64,000 bases of DNA from Streptomyces sp. CB00455 (GCF_001905445.1 NZ_LIVQ01000005.1:1-64000), one strand, 5' to 3'. Counted from the first letter of the stretch, positions 53,049-62,051 are shown. Notes: a model not told the origin generated them from the letters alone. Numbers and translations: made by a program.

Positions 53049-54287
53049 TCACGGGGACGCGGACGGTCCGTCCTCCCGGACCGCGTCGATCAGCAGTCGC
53101 GCTGCCACCGTCGCCCCGTCGGTGCGGATCGTGCCGGCCACGGCCCGCGCCCGTGCACGGGTCTCGGGCACCAGGGCCGCGGCGAGCGCGGCGGACAGGG
53201 AGTCGAAAGTCGGCGTCCGGCCCTCGTGAGCCGAGCCGATGCCCAGCTCGGCCACTCGGGCGGCCCAGTAGGGCTGGTCCGCGATCTGAGGGACCACCAC
53301 CTGAGGCGCGCCGGCCCGGGCCGCCGTCGTCGTGGTGCCCGCACCGCCGTGGTGCACGACGGCGGCGACCCGTCCGAAGAGTGCCTGCTGGTTGACCTCG
53401 CCGACGACGAAGCAGTCGTCGGCGTCGTCGATCGGGGCCAGGCCCGCCCAGCCGCGGGCGAGCAGCACGCGACGGCCTTGCGCACGGCTCGCTTCGACGG
53501 CCACCCGGGCGATGTCCTTCGGGGCGTGCGCGGCCATGCTGCCGAAGCCCACGTACACCGGGGGTGTGCCGGCGTCCAGGAACGCCTCCAGCTCTTCCGG
53601 GAGCGGACGCCCGTCGGGCAGGATCCACGCCCCGGTCTGCACGACGTCGAGGTCCGTCATGCCCTGCGACGGACACAGCGTCGCGTCCGCCGCCAGCCAC
53701 GGCCGGTCGGTGAGGACGTGGTCGCGGACGTTGTCCACCGGCGGCAGACCGATCGCCGCCCGGTGACGGTTGAGCGCCTCGCCGTACAACGCGTTCACCC
53801 GCTGGGCGTCCTGTTCCCACAGCACCCGGTTGTCGGTCTCCTCCTGCGGGGACTGCTTGCCCGGCCGCTTCCCGGGAGCGAAGTGCCGCGACGGCAGGCC
53901 GGCGAGGTGGAAGCACGCCAGCACGTAGGGAATGCCGAGTTTTTCGGCCACGTCCCGGGCGCCGGCGGGCATCAGGCCAGTCGCCAGCACCGCGTCACAT
54001 CCCTCGGCCGCCGCAGCGGTGAGCGCGTCGAACCGCGCGGCGACCAGCTCGGGGGCCAGCCGGAACGCGTCCTTCGCCGTCGGCGGCTTCGTTCCGGCGA
54101 CCACCGAGCGCACCGCCGGACCGAGTGGCACCAGCGGCACGCGGACACGCGCCAACAGCGCCGCGAACTCCTCGTCCGGCGGCGCGCACACCCGTACCTG
54201 CGCGCCCAGTTCCCGCAGCTCCACCGCCAAGGCCGCCAGCGGTTCGACATCTCCGCGCGATCCCCACGCCGTCAACAACACTCGCAC
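53049..54287 (-). CDS. UGT/MGT-type (GT1) glycosyltransferase
   Basis: 412 residues. The N-terminal acceptor domain starts VLLTAWGSRGDVEPLAALA, typical of vancomycin-group and sterol glycosyltransferases. The C-terminal donor domain has VYVGFGSMAAHAP (about 273), DCFVVGEVNQQALFGRVAAV and the diphosphate-binding VVHHGGAGTTTTAARAG (about 334-350), QIADQPYWAARV. It transfers a nucleotide sugar to a lipophilic acceptor such as a macrolide or sterol. An IS remnant lies just upstream, so its promoter may be altered. Confidence 0.9.
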   Translation of the reverse strand: MRVLLTAWGSRGDVEPLAALAVELRELGAQVRVCAPPDEEFAALLARVRVPLVPLGPAVRSVVAGTKPPTAKDAFRLAPELVAARFDALTAAAAEGCDAVLATGLMPAGARDVAEKLGIPYVLACFHLAGLPSRHFAPGKRPGKQSPQEETDNRVLWEQDAQRVNALYGEALNRHRAAIGLPPVDNVRDHVLTDRPWLAADATLCPSQGMTDLDVVQTGAWILPDGRPLPEELEAFLDAGTPPVYVGFGSMAAHAPKDIARVAVEASRAQGRRVLLARGWAGLAPIDDADDCFVVGEVNQQALFGRVAAVVHHGGAGTTTTAARAGAPQVVVPQIADQPYWAARVAELGIGSAHEGRTPTFDSLSAALAAALVPETRARARAVAGTIRTDGATVAARLLIDAVREDGPSASP

Positions 54288-54436
54288 GTCGCGACTCCCA
54301 AATCGGCAGGTTGTGGCTTTAGGCCGCTGATTCTGCGGGACGAACCGGGTCTTGCCGCAAGCCCCCCTGTGCGCTATATGTTGAGAGTGGCAAGGAGTGC
54401 GAGCTCCTTGCCTTTGTCATGGAGCCTTTTCCCACC

Positions 54437-54655
54437 TCAGGCTGGCGCAAGGTGAAGCCCGAGGATGGCCTGGACGATGCCGGTGATGCCGGTGGTGCCG
54501 GTGATGCGGGTGGTGCTGCAGCGGAGTTTCCGCAGGAGGCGCCAGGCCTTGAGGGCGGCCATGGCCCGCTCGCCGAGGGCGCGGATGCGGGCATGGGCGA
54601 CGTTGACGCCTTGCTGTCCGGCCGTCGGAGGGCAAAGGCGTCAGGTTCGGATTTC
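54437..54655 (-). mobile_element. IS5-type transposase remnant
   Basis: The leftward frame keeps only the last ~70 codons of a DDE transposase: GQQGVNVAHARIRALGERAM, LKAWRLLRKLRCSTTRIT and IVQAILGLHLAPA before TGA 54437-54439. This C-terminal block is common to IS5-type elements of Streptomyces. The rest is absent. A tandem short duplication (ITGTTGITG) seems to extend it. The flank at 54330-54420 probably includes the old terminal repeat. Confidence 0.75.
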
Positions 54656-54705
54656 GTCGGCAGGAAGCGCGTGGCGCCTGGATCTGCCGAGCGCTCGTGT
54701 CGCCG

Positions 54706-55779
54706 TCACAGTCGACCGACGGCTACCCCCATGGTGTCGCCGGCGCCGACGGTGATGGGGGTCACGGCGTTGGTTGCGGTGTTGATCGCGAACACGGTTC
54801 CCTGGGGTGTCCCGTTGCCGTAGGAGCCGACCACGTAGGCGCTCTTGCCGTCGGGGGTGAGGGCCACCTCCGCGGGACGGAAGTACCTGCCTGACCCGGT
54901 GTCCGGTGGGATGTCGCCGATGGGGATGGTCTTGGTGACCTTGTCGGTGGTCAGGTTGATCACCGACACCTTGCCCTGCCTGATCTTGTTGTCGACGCCG
55001 ACCACGTAGGCCCGCTTGCCGTTGGGGCTGATCGTCAGCCCGCCCGTGCCGGCACCGGGGATGGTGCGGACGATCTTCTGCTTCACGAGGTTGACCACCG
55101 AGACGGTGCCGCTGTTCCCGGTCACGTAAAGGCGCCTGCCGTCAGGGGTGACCGCCATGGCGTTGGCCGCTTCGTTGAGGCGGATGGTGGCGATGACCTG
55201 GTTGTCGGCGGTGTTGATCACGGACAGGCTGCCCTTGCTGTCGGCCACGTAGAGGCGCTTGCCGCCGGGATTGATCACCACCTGGTCGGGCCTGCTGGTC
55301 TTGATGGTGGCGGAGACCTGGTTGGTGGCGGTGTCGATCACCGACACCTTGTCCCCGTCGAAGGGGTTCTGCACGGCCACGTAGACGTGCTTGCCGTCCG
55401 GGGCGATCGCTTCCCCGTAGAGGAGGTCGGGAGAGAGTTCGTCCTTGTCGAAGGGGATGTCCGTGACGCTCTTCTTGGAGATGTTGACCGCCGACACGTA
55501 CTTGAAGGCGTTGGTCACGTAGAGACTGGCGCCGTCGGGGGTGACCGCGACCTGCTCGGGGCCGCCGCCGACGGCGGTGGTCCCGAGCCCCTGGACCTTG
55601 TTCGTCCTCGTGTCGATCGGGTACACGTGGCCGTCGAGGCTGGTGATGTAGGCGTAGACCTGCCGTTGCGGCTTCGGCGGGTGCGGGGCGGCCGTGGCGG
55701 GCGCGGGTGCCAGCAGCACCAGCCCTGACGTGATGGCTACCGCGACGGTTCGCCGTACAGCGGATCGCTGAAAGTGCAC
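54706..55779 (-). CDS. Secreted YVTN beta-propeller protein
   Basis: 357 residues, GTG 55779 with GGAGGG upstream. A signal peptide (about 1-31, VAVAITSGLVLLAPAPATA-A) is followed by six to seven beta-propeller repeats of YVTN/YncE type. The repeats VAVTPDGASLYVTN, IAPDGKHVYVAV, VINPGGKRLYVAD, VTPDGRRLYVTG, ISPNGKRAYVVG and LTPDGKSAYVVG are each followed by VSVIDTATNQV-like strands. It is an exported binding scaffold; no catalytic motif is visible. Confidence 0.9.
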   Translation of the reverse strand: MHFQRSAVRRTVAVAITSGLVLLAPAPATAAPHPPKPQRQVYAYITSLDGHVYPIDTRTNKVQGLGTTAVGGGPEQVAVTPDGASLYVTNAFKYVSAVNISKKSVTDIPFDKDELSPDLLYGEAIAPDGKHVYVAVQNPFDGDKVSVIDTATNQVSATIKTSRPDQVVINPGGKRLYVADSKGSLSVINTADNQVIATIRLNEAANAMAVTPDGRRLYVTGNSGTVSVVNLVKQKIVRTIPGAGTGGLTISPNGKRAYVVGVDNKIRQGKVSVINLTTDKVTKTIPIGDIPPDTGSGRYFRPAEVALTPDGKSAYVVGSYGNGTPQGTVFAINTATNAVTPITVGAGDTMGVAVGRL

Positions 55780-56035
55780 GTGGCCCTCCGGATCGACGTG
55801 ATGGTCTCTCGTGCCACCCGGTGTACCGCCGCGACTGACCAGCCGTCAGCGGATCTGTACGTCAGTCACCCGGAAGAGTGCCGGCCTGCGCACCACGCGA
55901 CGGGGGATGGCACTGGGCCTTCGACCGTCACCCGGAGTCGCGCACCGGCGGAAGCGAACAGCCGCCTATCTCCCCGCCCAGGCCGGTCAGTTCGAAGACC
56001 CCGGATCCGATTCGCGGAACTGCACAGACGAGCCC

Positions 56036-56083
56036 CCGTGCCGGGCGCCGCGACCCGGTGAACCTTTCCGGCCACAGCACTAG
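56036..56083 (-). repeat. Solo end of the MITE-like repeat
   Basis: The 48 bases match the right end of the element at 21033-21197 (CTAGTGCTGTGGCCGG at the tip, CGCGGCGCCCGGCACGG inward). No second inverted end is found in the adjacent 250 bases. The outermost CTAG provides the TAG stop of the MarR gene (56080-56082). Confidence 0.7.
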
Positions 56084-56523
56084 GCGAAGATCCCGCTGGC
56101 GACGAAGCGGCGCAGGTGCGCGGCGAAGGCGGCGGCCTCGGCGGGGGGCCAGGACGAGAGGACGGCCGTGATGTGGTCGGCGAGGCGCCTGCGCAGCACC
56201 TCCACCGTGCGTTCTCCTTCGTCGGTCAGGGTGAGCAGGGTGGCGCGCTTGTCGGAGGGGTCGGGCTCCCGCCGCACCAGACCGGCCGCCTCCAGCCGGG
56301 AGGCGCGCCGGGTGACGCCCGAGCGGTCGAGCCCTACGTCCGGAGCCAGTTCCGCCGCGCTGAGGGGGCCGGTGCGGGCGAGTCCGCTGAGGACCGGATA
56401 GGTCAGCTCGTCCACCGCCTCCCCCATTCCGGCGGTCAGGGCCCGGTGCAGCTCGATCCGGGTGCTCCGCTTGAGCAGCACTCCCAGGGCGTCGGCGATC
56501 TCGCGTCCGGTGTTCGTCTCCAT
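56080..56523 (-). CDS. MarR-family transcriptional regulator
   Basis: 147 residues, ATG 56523. Winged-helix: ELTYPVLSGLARTGPLSAAE, LAPDVGLDRSGVTRRASRLE (recognition helix), GLVRREPDPSDKRATLLTLT (wing). Its last codon runs into the solo MITE-like end that gives its stop, so the original C-terminus may have been longer. Divergent from the SnoaL-like gene at 56643; two identical-type palindromes between them are its probable operators. Confidence 0.92.
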   Translation of the reverse strand: METNTGREIADALGVLLKRSTRIELHRALTAGMGEAVDELTYPVLSGLARTGPLSAAELAPDVGLDRSGVTRRASRLEAAGLVRREPDPSDKRATLLTLTDEGERTVEVLRRRLADHITAVLSSWPPAEAAAFAAHLRRFVASGIFA

Positions 56524-56537
56524 GGGCACCAGAATAA

Positions 56538-56592
56538 CGTGCGCCACGCACGCGGATCGGCTAACGTGGCCAGAGAGCGTGCGCGACGCACG
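56538..56592. promoter_or_regulatory. Twin MarR operators
   Basis: Two 15-base palindromes, CGTGCGCCACGCACG (56538-56552) and CGTGCGCGACGCACG (56578-56592), differ only in the central base. Their centres are 40 bases apart, about four helical turns, so both dimers would face the same side. One lies just upstream of each divergent gene. Confidence 0.75.
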
Positions 56593-56642
56593 CACACCCG
56601 CCACGCCATCGCATTCCCTCGCATCCCGGAAAAGGGTCCGCC

Positions 56643-57035
56643 ATGCACCGCACCGGTATCGCTGCCGCACTCACCGACCTGATCTTCACCCCGGGTCTCG
56701 ACCTCCACGAGGCCGCCGACCGGCACTTCGCCCCCGACTACCGCCAGCGCACCGACGGGCGGTGGGACGACCGCGACGGCTTCCTGGAGCACATCGCCCA
56801 CCTGCGCTCAATCGTGGCGGAAGGAACCGTCAAGGTCCACGACGAGCTGCACGACGGCGGACGCTACGCCGACCGCCACACCGTCCGCCTCACCAAGAAG
56901 GACGGCTCGACCGTGCGCACGGAGGTCTACGTCTTCGCGGACCTCGCCCCCGACGGCCGTTTCCGCCGCATAGAGGAAGTGACCCTCATGCTCGAAGGCT
57001 CCGACGCGGACCGCCACCTCGGCAGCGCCCGCTGA
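56643..57035 (+). CDS. SnoaL-like/NTF2-fold protein
   Basis: 130 residues, ATG 56643. SnoaL-like pattern: ADRHFAPDYRQRTDGRWDDR, GFLEHIAHLRSIV and HTVRLTKKDGSTVRTEVYVF. Members are polyketide cyclases, isomerases or unknown small-molecule binding proteins; the short stand-alone form with a MarR neighbour is common for detoxification or stress genes. Divergent from the MarR regulator, which probably controls it. Confidence 0.85.
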   Translation: MHRTGIAAALTDLIFTPGLDLHEAADRHFAPDYRQRTDGRWDDRDGFLEHIAHLRSIVAEGTVKVHDELHDGGRYADRHTVRLTKKDGSTVRTEVYVFADLAPDGRFRRIEEVTLMLEGSDADRHLGSAR

Positions 57036-57077
57036 ACCGACGGTGCAGCAGGGGGCGCCGGGATGGAGCGCTCGGTT

Positions 57078-57302
57078 TCACCCTCGCTCCCAGACAGCGC
57101 AGTTGCGGCCGGCATCGGCCGGCCCGTCCGGGACGGCGCTCGGGCACGGGTCGGGCTCCTCCGTGGGGGCGGGATGGCGTTCCCACCGCTGCTGCTTCGC
57201 AGGGGCTTCTGCCGCAGGCTGCAAGTACAGCGTGATCGCTCCGCCGACCAGGACGAGAATTGCCCACACGGCCACCGCCCAGCGCCTGATCGACCTCGTC
57301 AT
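57078..57302 (-). CDS. Small single-pass membrane protein
   Basis: 74 residues from ATG 57302 (GAGGGG 8 bases upstream). A positively charged start (TRSIRRW), one helix (AVAVWAILVLVGGAITLYL, about 10-28) and a Pro/Glu-rich outer tail with two cysteines. Function unknown. Confidence 0.6.
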   Translation of the reverse strand: MTRSIRRWAVAVWAILVLVGGAITLYLQPAAEAPAKQQRWERHPAPTEEPDPCPSAVPDGPADAGRNCAVWERG

Positions 57303-57538
57303 CGGCCCGCCCCTCATCACTTGCTGCCCTTGGACCCCGGCCCATTCTCCGTGACGTGCTCCCGTCCGGTGTGCGCCACATACAAGCGCCACATACGGGC
57401 GGCAGGGCTGTTCCAGGGGCCGTGCGAGTCCGGCGCTTTGCGTGGGATCGGCGTGCCTGCCGGGCCGGGCTGGACCGCGCCGGCGTGGTCGCAGGTCGCG
57501 GCCGGCGGCGCCCGCCGGGGGCGCCGCCGGGGTGGGGC

Positions 57539-58087
57539 CTACGGTTCCGGGTACGGGCCTGCGGCCTCGCGGTACGCCACGTGGCCGCCGAGGGCGCCGC
57601 TGAGGCCGACGGCCGTCAGGCCGCCCCACCCCCACAGCCGGCCCTTCGCCGTGCGGCCGCGGAGCCGTGCCGCCAGGGACACCGAGAAGCAGGCGACCGC
57701 GGCCACGTTCGAGACCGCGTGGGCCAGCCCCACCCGGGCCTGCTCGGGCGGCAGGTCGGCCCAGTCGGCCCAGCCGGCGACCGCCGCCGGGGCCACCCCG
57801 GCCAGTCCGACGGCGGTCAGGGTCGTGGCCGCACGCTGCGCTCCCGGAACAGCGTCCAGTACGCCGGCCGACAGCCAGCAGCCGATCGGTACCTGCACGA
57901 GGACCGGATGGACGGGGTGGCCCAGTGGCCTGCCCCGCAGCAGGTCGCGGACCTCGCCCAACGGGAGCGAGCGGATGCCCCGCTGGAGGACCCGGATCGC
58001 CGGATCCGCCACCGTGGCCCGCTCGATGCGGTCCAGGGCCGTCAGCCACCAGGTCGACGCGGTACCGAGCGTGTGTGTGTTCTTCAT
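57539..58087 (-). CDS. DUF2231 membrane protein
   Basis: 182 residues, ATG 58087. The DUF2231 signature RGRPLGHPVHPVLVQVPIGC (about 52-71) precedes three to four membrane helices (about 65-85, 90-110, 120-140, 150-165) and a final GGHVAYREAAG. Family function unknown, often linked to redox or haem proteins in other bacteria. The poor ribosome site leaves the start somewhat open. Confidence 0.85.
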   Translation of the reverse strand: MKNTHTLGTASTWWLTALDRIERATVADPAIRVLQRGIRSLPLGEVRDLLRGRPLGHPVHPVLVQVPIGCWLSAGVLDAVPGAQRAATTLTAVGLAGVAPAAVAGWADWADLPPEQARVGLAHAVSNVAAVACFSVSLAARLRGRTAKGRLWGWGGLTAVGLSGALGGHVAYREAAGPYPEP

Positions 58088-58235
58088 GCAGCACGCCTAC
58101 CCGGCATCGCGCCGCCATCCCACCCCCGCGCCGACGGGCCGCCCGAACGGTCCGCTGCCAAGGGTGAGCCCCGCAGGCGCGGTCCGGGGCGGGACCGGCG
58201 CGGGAGCGACCGGCGCCGACCGTTCCCTTCGGCCG

Positions 58236-58796
58236 TCAGTGGGACGGCGCCCAATAGGCCGTCAGTCGCCCCCGGCCCGGCGTCAGTGCCTCCCAGCCGC
58301 CCGGCAGGTCCACGACCACCACACCCGACGTGGGAAAACGCGCCCGCAGCCGGTCCAGGAGCTCCGGCGGCCCACTGCCGCACAGTGCTACGGCCAGCTC
58401 GTGGATGCCCGCGTTGTGGCCGACGAGGAGGAGACGGGCGACCCCCGGTCCGCGTTCTGTCAGTACGGTCACCAGGCGGCTCGGTGCCGCGTCGTAGAGC
58501 CTTTCGTCGTACACGGTCGGCGGCGGGTTCCGCAGCGCGGCGAGGACCGGCTGCCACGTCTGCCTCGTCCTGCGGGACGGGGAGCACAGCGCCAGGTCGG
58601 CGTCGAAGCCGGACTGCGCCAGCCACCGGCCGGTCTCGTGCGCGTCGGCGCGGCCCCGGTCGCTCAGGGGGCGCTCGAAGTCGTCTACCTGCCCCTTGGG
58701 CACGGCCTTGGCGTGCCGAACCAGCAGCAGCCGGCAGCTCTCCGGACCGCCCGGGTCCGGGGCGGACGTCACGCGCGGCGCGGAATCCGAGGGCAT
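58236..58796 (-). CDS. SixA-like histidine phosphatase
   Basis: 186 residues, ATG 58796 (GGAGACGG upstream). RHG-type active site LLLVRHAKAVPKG with catalytic His about 28, second His in LLLVGHNAGIHELA (about 125), arginines in LCSPSRRTRQTW. The HA in place of HG is standard for SixA. It may remove phosphate from phospho-His proteins or small phosphoesters. It is a single gene. Confidence 0.9.
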   Translation of the reverse strand: MPSDSAPRVTSAPDPGGPESCRLLLVRHAKAVPKGQVDDFERPLSDRGRADAHETGRWLAQSGFDADLALCSPSRRTRQTWQPVLAALRNPPPTVYDERLYDAAPSRLVTVLTERGPGVARLLLVGHNAGIHELAVALCGSGPPELLDRLRARFPTSGVVVVDLPGGWEALTPGRGRLTAYWAPSH

Positions 58797-59010
58797 GTCC
58801 GTCTCCTTCTCCCGGGTCCTACACGGTCATGGTGCGGCCGCACCACGCGGTACGCACCCCGCGCAGGTCGCGGACCGCCCGTATCCGCTGGAGCGGCGAA
58901 CGCCGGGTGACCCCGCCACCGAGGGCGCGGTCGAGGGGGCCGCCCCCGATCTCCGCAGGTCGCGCTGATCCGGCCGCGGCCACGGGCGTGCGTGCCCATA
59001 GGGTGACGGC

Positions 59011-60117
59011 ATGCCTCCCACCTTGAGTTCCAAGAAAACCGCCGCCGCGCTGCGCACATCGGCTCGTTTCTCCGCTGAGTTGCTGCTGGTCCTTGTGATG
59101 ACTGCGGTGGCCCTGTGGCTTTTGGGCAAGATGTGGTCCGTCGTCTGGCCCTTGATAGTGGGCCTGTTGATGACCACCCTCACGTGGCCACCGGCCCGCT
59201 TCCTGCGCCGGCGCGGGTGGCGTCCGGCATTGGCCGCGTCCGTGGTCACCGTGCTGTTCCTGCTGGTCGCGGCGGGCATCGCGGCGCTGATCGCGGTGCC
59301 GGTCGCCTCCCAGTCGGGGCAGCTGACCGACGGCGTGGCCCAGGGCATCCAGAGGCTGCGCGAGTGGGCCGCCGGACCGCCGCTGAACATCGGTGACGAC
59401 CAGATAACGGGCGCGTTCGACGCCGCGGTCGCCCGTGTCCAGGACAGCGTCGGGAGCCTGGTGACCACCGTCGTCACCGGGGTGAGCACCGTGTTCAACG
59501 GTGTCGTCACCGCCGTCCTCGCGGTCTTCCTGATGTTCTTCTTCCTCAAGGACGGCCCCCGTTTCCTGCCGTGGCTCACCCGTCAGCTCCCCGGCCGGCT
59601 CGCCACCGACGTGCCGGTCGTGGCGGAGCGCGGCTGGGACACCCTGGGGGCGTTCGTGCGTTCCCAGGCGTTCGTCGGTCTGCTCGACGCCGTCTTCATC
59701 GGCCTCGGCCTGTGGATCGTGGGGGTGCCGCTGGTGCTGCCGCTGGCGGTGCTGACCTTCGTCGCGGCGTTCGTGCCGATCGTCGGCGCCCTCTTCGCCG
59801 GTCTGGTCGCGGTGCTCATCGCCCTGGTGTCGAACGGCCTGACGGACGCCCTGATAGTGCTGGCGATCATCGTCCTGGTGCAGCAGCTCGAGGGCAACGT
59901 GTTCCAGCCCATGATCCAGAGCCGCGGGCTCGGGCTCCACGCGGCGGTGGTGCTGCTCGCGGTGACGCTGGGCGGCAGCCTGGCGGGCATCGTCGGAAGC
60001 CTGCTCGCGGTACCGGTCGCCGCGCTGATCGCGGTCGTCTGGAACTACCTGCGCGAGGAACTCGGCGACCCGCCGCAGGAGCCGGAGACGGCAGCGGCAG
60101 CGGCGCCCGCAGCCTGA
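59011..60117 (+). CDS. AI-2E/PerM-family membrane transporter
   Basis: 368 residues with about eight membrane helices. Typical AI-2E-family blocks are FVPIVGALFAGLVAVLIAL and QQLEGNVFQPMIQSRGLGLH, and LLAVTLGGSLAGIVGSLLAVP. Members export autoinducer-2, ions or sodium/proton antiport substrates; the name is loose. Ala/Glu tail at C-terminus. Convergent with argG through a shared terminator. Confidence 0.9.
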   Translation: MPPTLSSKKTAAALRTSARFSAELLLVLVMTAVALWLLGKMWSVVWPLIVGLLMTTLTWPPARFLRRRGWRPALAASVVTVLFLLVAAGIAALIAVPVASQSGQLTDGVAQGIQRLREWAAGPPLNIGDDQITGAFDAAVARVQDSVGSLVTTVVTGVSTVFNGVVTAVLAVFLMFFFLKDGPRFLPWLTRQLPGRLATDVPVVAERGWDTLGAFVRSQAFVGLLDAVFIGLGLWIVGVPLVLPLAVLTFVAAFVPIVGALFAGLVAVLIALVSNGLTDALIVLAIIVLVQQLEGNVFQPMIQSRGLGLHAAVVLLAVTLGGSLAGIVGSLLAVPVAALIAVVWNYLREELGDPPQEPETAAAAAPAA

Positions 60118-60178
60118 ACCGGGCTCGGCCGAGCGGCACGCAGGGTCCACCGGGCGAATCCTCGCACCGCCGCCCGCA

Positions 60179-60233
60179 CCACCGGCAAGGGCGGGCCCCG
60201 CGCCGATGGCGTGGTGCCCGCCCTTGCCGGTGG
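60179..60233. terminator. Bidirectional terminator between transporter and argG
   Basis: 18-bp perfect inverted repeat (60179-60196 with 60216-60233) with a 19-base loop. Between convergent stops at 60117 and 60275. Confidence 0.8.
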
Positions 60234-60274
60234 GTCGTGCCGTGCGGAGCCGGGGCCATGCCCGGCGGGGCCGG

Positions 60275-61720
60275 TCAGTCCGTGCCGAACTCCATCGCGG
60301 CGCGGTCCAGCATCTCGTCGTCGCCGGCGGCTTCGCCGCGCGAGGCGATGGCCTCGGCGCCGCCCTCCTGCATGGCGCCGATGAGCCCGGTCGCGGCCGC
60401 CTGGGCAGCGCCGATGGCGGGGTGCGAGGTGCCGAGCAGGCCGAGTCCGGCGTACTGCTCCAGCTTGGCCCGCGAGTCGGCGATGTCGAGGTTGCGCATG
60501 GTGAGCTGGCCGATCCGGTCCACCGGACCGAAGGCCGAGTCCTCGGTGCGCTCCATGGACAGCTTGTCCGGGTGGTAGCTGAAGGCCGGGCCCGTGGTGT
60601 CGAGGATGGAGTAGTCCTCACCGCGCCGCAGCCGCAGCGTGACCTCGCCGGTGACGGCCGTGCCGACCCAGCGCTGCAGGGACTCACGCACCATCAGCGC
60701 CTGCGGGTCGAGCCAGCGGCCCTCGTACATCAGCCGGCCGAGGCGACGGCCCTCGTTGTGGTACTGCGCGAGGGTGTCCTCGTTGTGGATCGCGTTGACG
60801 AGGCGCTCGTAGGCCGCATGCAGCAGGGCCATGCCGGGCGCCTCGTAGATGCCGCGGCTCTTGGCCTCGATGATCCGGTTCTCGATCTGGTCCGACATGC
60901 CCATGCCGTGGCGGCCGCCGATGGCGTTGGCCTCCATCACCAGGTCCACCGGGGAGTCGAAGGCGACGCCGTTGACCGTCACCGGGCGGCCCTGTTCGAA
61001 GCCGATCGTCACGTCCTCCGCGGCGATCTCCACCGAGGGGTCCCAGAACCGGACGCCCATGATCGGCTCCACGGTCTCCACGCCCGTGTCCAGGTGCTCC
61101 AGGGTCTTGGCCTCGTGGGTGGCGCCCCAGATGTTGGCGTCGGTGGAGTACGCCTTCTCCGTACTGTCGCGGTAGGGCAGCTCGTGGGCGAGCAGCCACT
61201 GCGACATCTCCTTGCGGCCGCCGAGCTCGGTCACGAAGTCCGCGTCCAGCCACGGCTTGTAGATCCGCAGGTGCGGATTGGCGAGCAGGCCGTAGCGGTA
61301 GAACCGCTCGATGTCGTTGCCCTTGAAGGTCGAGCCGTCGCCCCAGATCTGTACGTCGTCCTCCAGCATCGCCCGTACCAGCAGGGTGCCGGTGACGGCG
61401 CGGCCGAGCGGGGTGGTGTTGAAGTAGGCACGACCGCCGGAGCGGATGTGGAACGCGCCGCAGGCGAGCGCGGCCAGGCCCTCCTCCACCAGCGCGGCGC
61501 GGCAGTCGACCAGGCGGGCGATCTCGGCGCCGTAGGTCTTCGCGCGACCGGGCACCGAGGCGATGTCGGGCTCGTCGTACTGGCCGATGTCGGCGGTGTA
61601 GGTGCACGGGATGGCGCCCTTGTCGCGCATCCACGCGACCGCGACGGAAGTGTCGAGGCCGCCCGAGAAGGCGATGCCGACGCGCTCGTCGGCGGGAAGG
61701 GAGGTGAGGACCTTAGACAT
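60275..61720 (-). CDS. argG: Argininosuccinate synthase
   Basis: 481 residues from ATG 61720. Catalyses citrulline + aspartate + ATP to argininosuccinate in arginine synthesis. The P-loop GIAFSGGLDTSVAVAWMRDK (about 15-34), YTADIGQYDEPDI, and GDGSTFKGNDIERFYRYGLL are conserved; the sequence is of the longer E. coli-type class. ATGs at 61735 and 61741 lie inside the ARG-box region and give no better start. No Shine-Dalgarno sequence is seen before ATG 61720, so a leaderless mRNA is possible. Confidence 0.96.
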   Translation of the reverse strand: MSKVLTSLPADERVGIAFSGGLDTSVAVAWMRDKGAIPCTYTADIGQYDEPDIASVPGRAKTYGAEIARLVDCRAALVEEGLAALACGAFHIRSGGRAYFNTTPLGRAVTGTLLVRAMLEDDVQIWGDGSTFKGNDIERFYRYGLLANPHLRIYKPWLDADFVTELGGRKEMSQWLLAHELPYRDSTEKAYSTDANIWGATHEAKTLEHLDTGVETVEPIMGVRFWDPSVEIAAEDVTIGFEQGRPVTVNGVAFDSPVDLVMEANAIGGRHGMGMSDQIENRIIEAKSRGIYEAPGMALLHAAYERLVNAIHNEDTLAQYHNEGRRLGRLMYEGRWLDPQALMVRESLQRWVGTAVTGEVTLRLRRGEDYSILDTTGPAFSYHPDKLSMERTEDSAFGPVDRIGQLTMRNLDIADSRAKLEQYAGLGLLGTSHPAIGAAQAAATGLIGAMQEGGAEAIASRGEAAGDDEMLDRAAMEFGTD

Positions 61721-61726
61721 AGGAAG

Positions 61727-61757
61727 AGTATGCATAAACATGTATGGTCATGCAAAA
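61727..61757 (-). promoter_or_regulatory. ARG-box region of argG
   Basis: Two overlapping ARG-box-like elements: TGCATGACCATACATG and TACATGTTTATGCATA (minus strand), AT-rich islands in very GC-rich DNA just upstream of ATG 61720. Their spacing and the TGCAT/ATGCA half-sites fit binding by the arginine repressor ArgR, and they overlap the likely -10 region. Confidence 0.7.
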
Positions 61758-61978
61758 CCCGGGGTGCGCGGGCGGGTCCGAGCCGCCGGGCACGCCGCCC
61801 GGAAATCCGGTCGTGAGACGGTCACCGGACCGAGCGGACCGCATCTGCGGCCATGGGACCGTCCGGCGCCTGTGAGGCACGCCACACGGGAGGGGCGACC
61901 GAGTCGCGTTTACGGGCGCGGCAGCCGGTCACAAGCGGGGACGGGAAGCGGTTACTGAGCGGTGCGGCTCCCCGGTGG

Positions 61979-62043
61979 CCGTGGGCGGTCGCGCCATACG
62001 GGTCTCCCCCGACCCGCCTTCCGTATGGTGCGACCGCCCACGG
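61979..62043. terminator. Long inverted repeat downstream of the membrane protein gene
   Basis: 23-base arms (61979-62001 with 62021-62043), 22 of 23 paired, around a 19-base loop. It starts 9 bases past the stop of the leftward gene at 62052. Strong intrinsic terminator or transcript stabiliser. Confidence 0.75.
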
Positions 62044-62051
62044 TCTTTGCG

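Noticed and set aside
57063..58910. Rightward 615-codon open frame
   Set aside because: Runs across three leftward genes and the gaps between them; shadow only.
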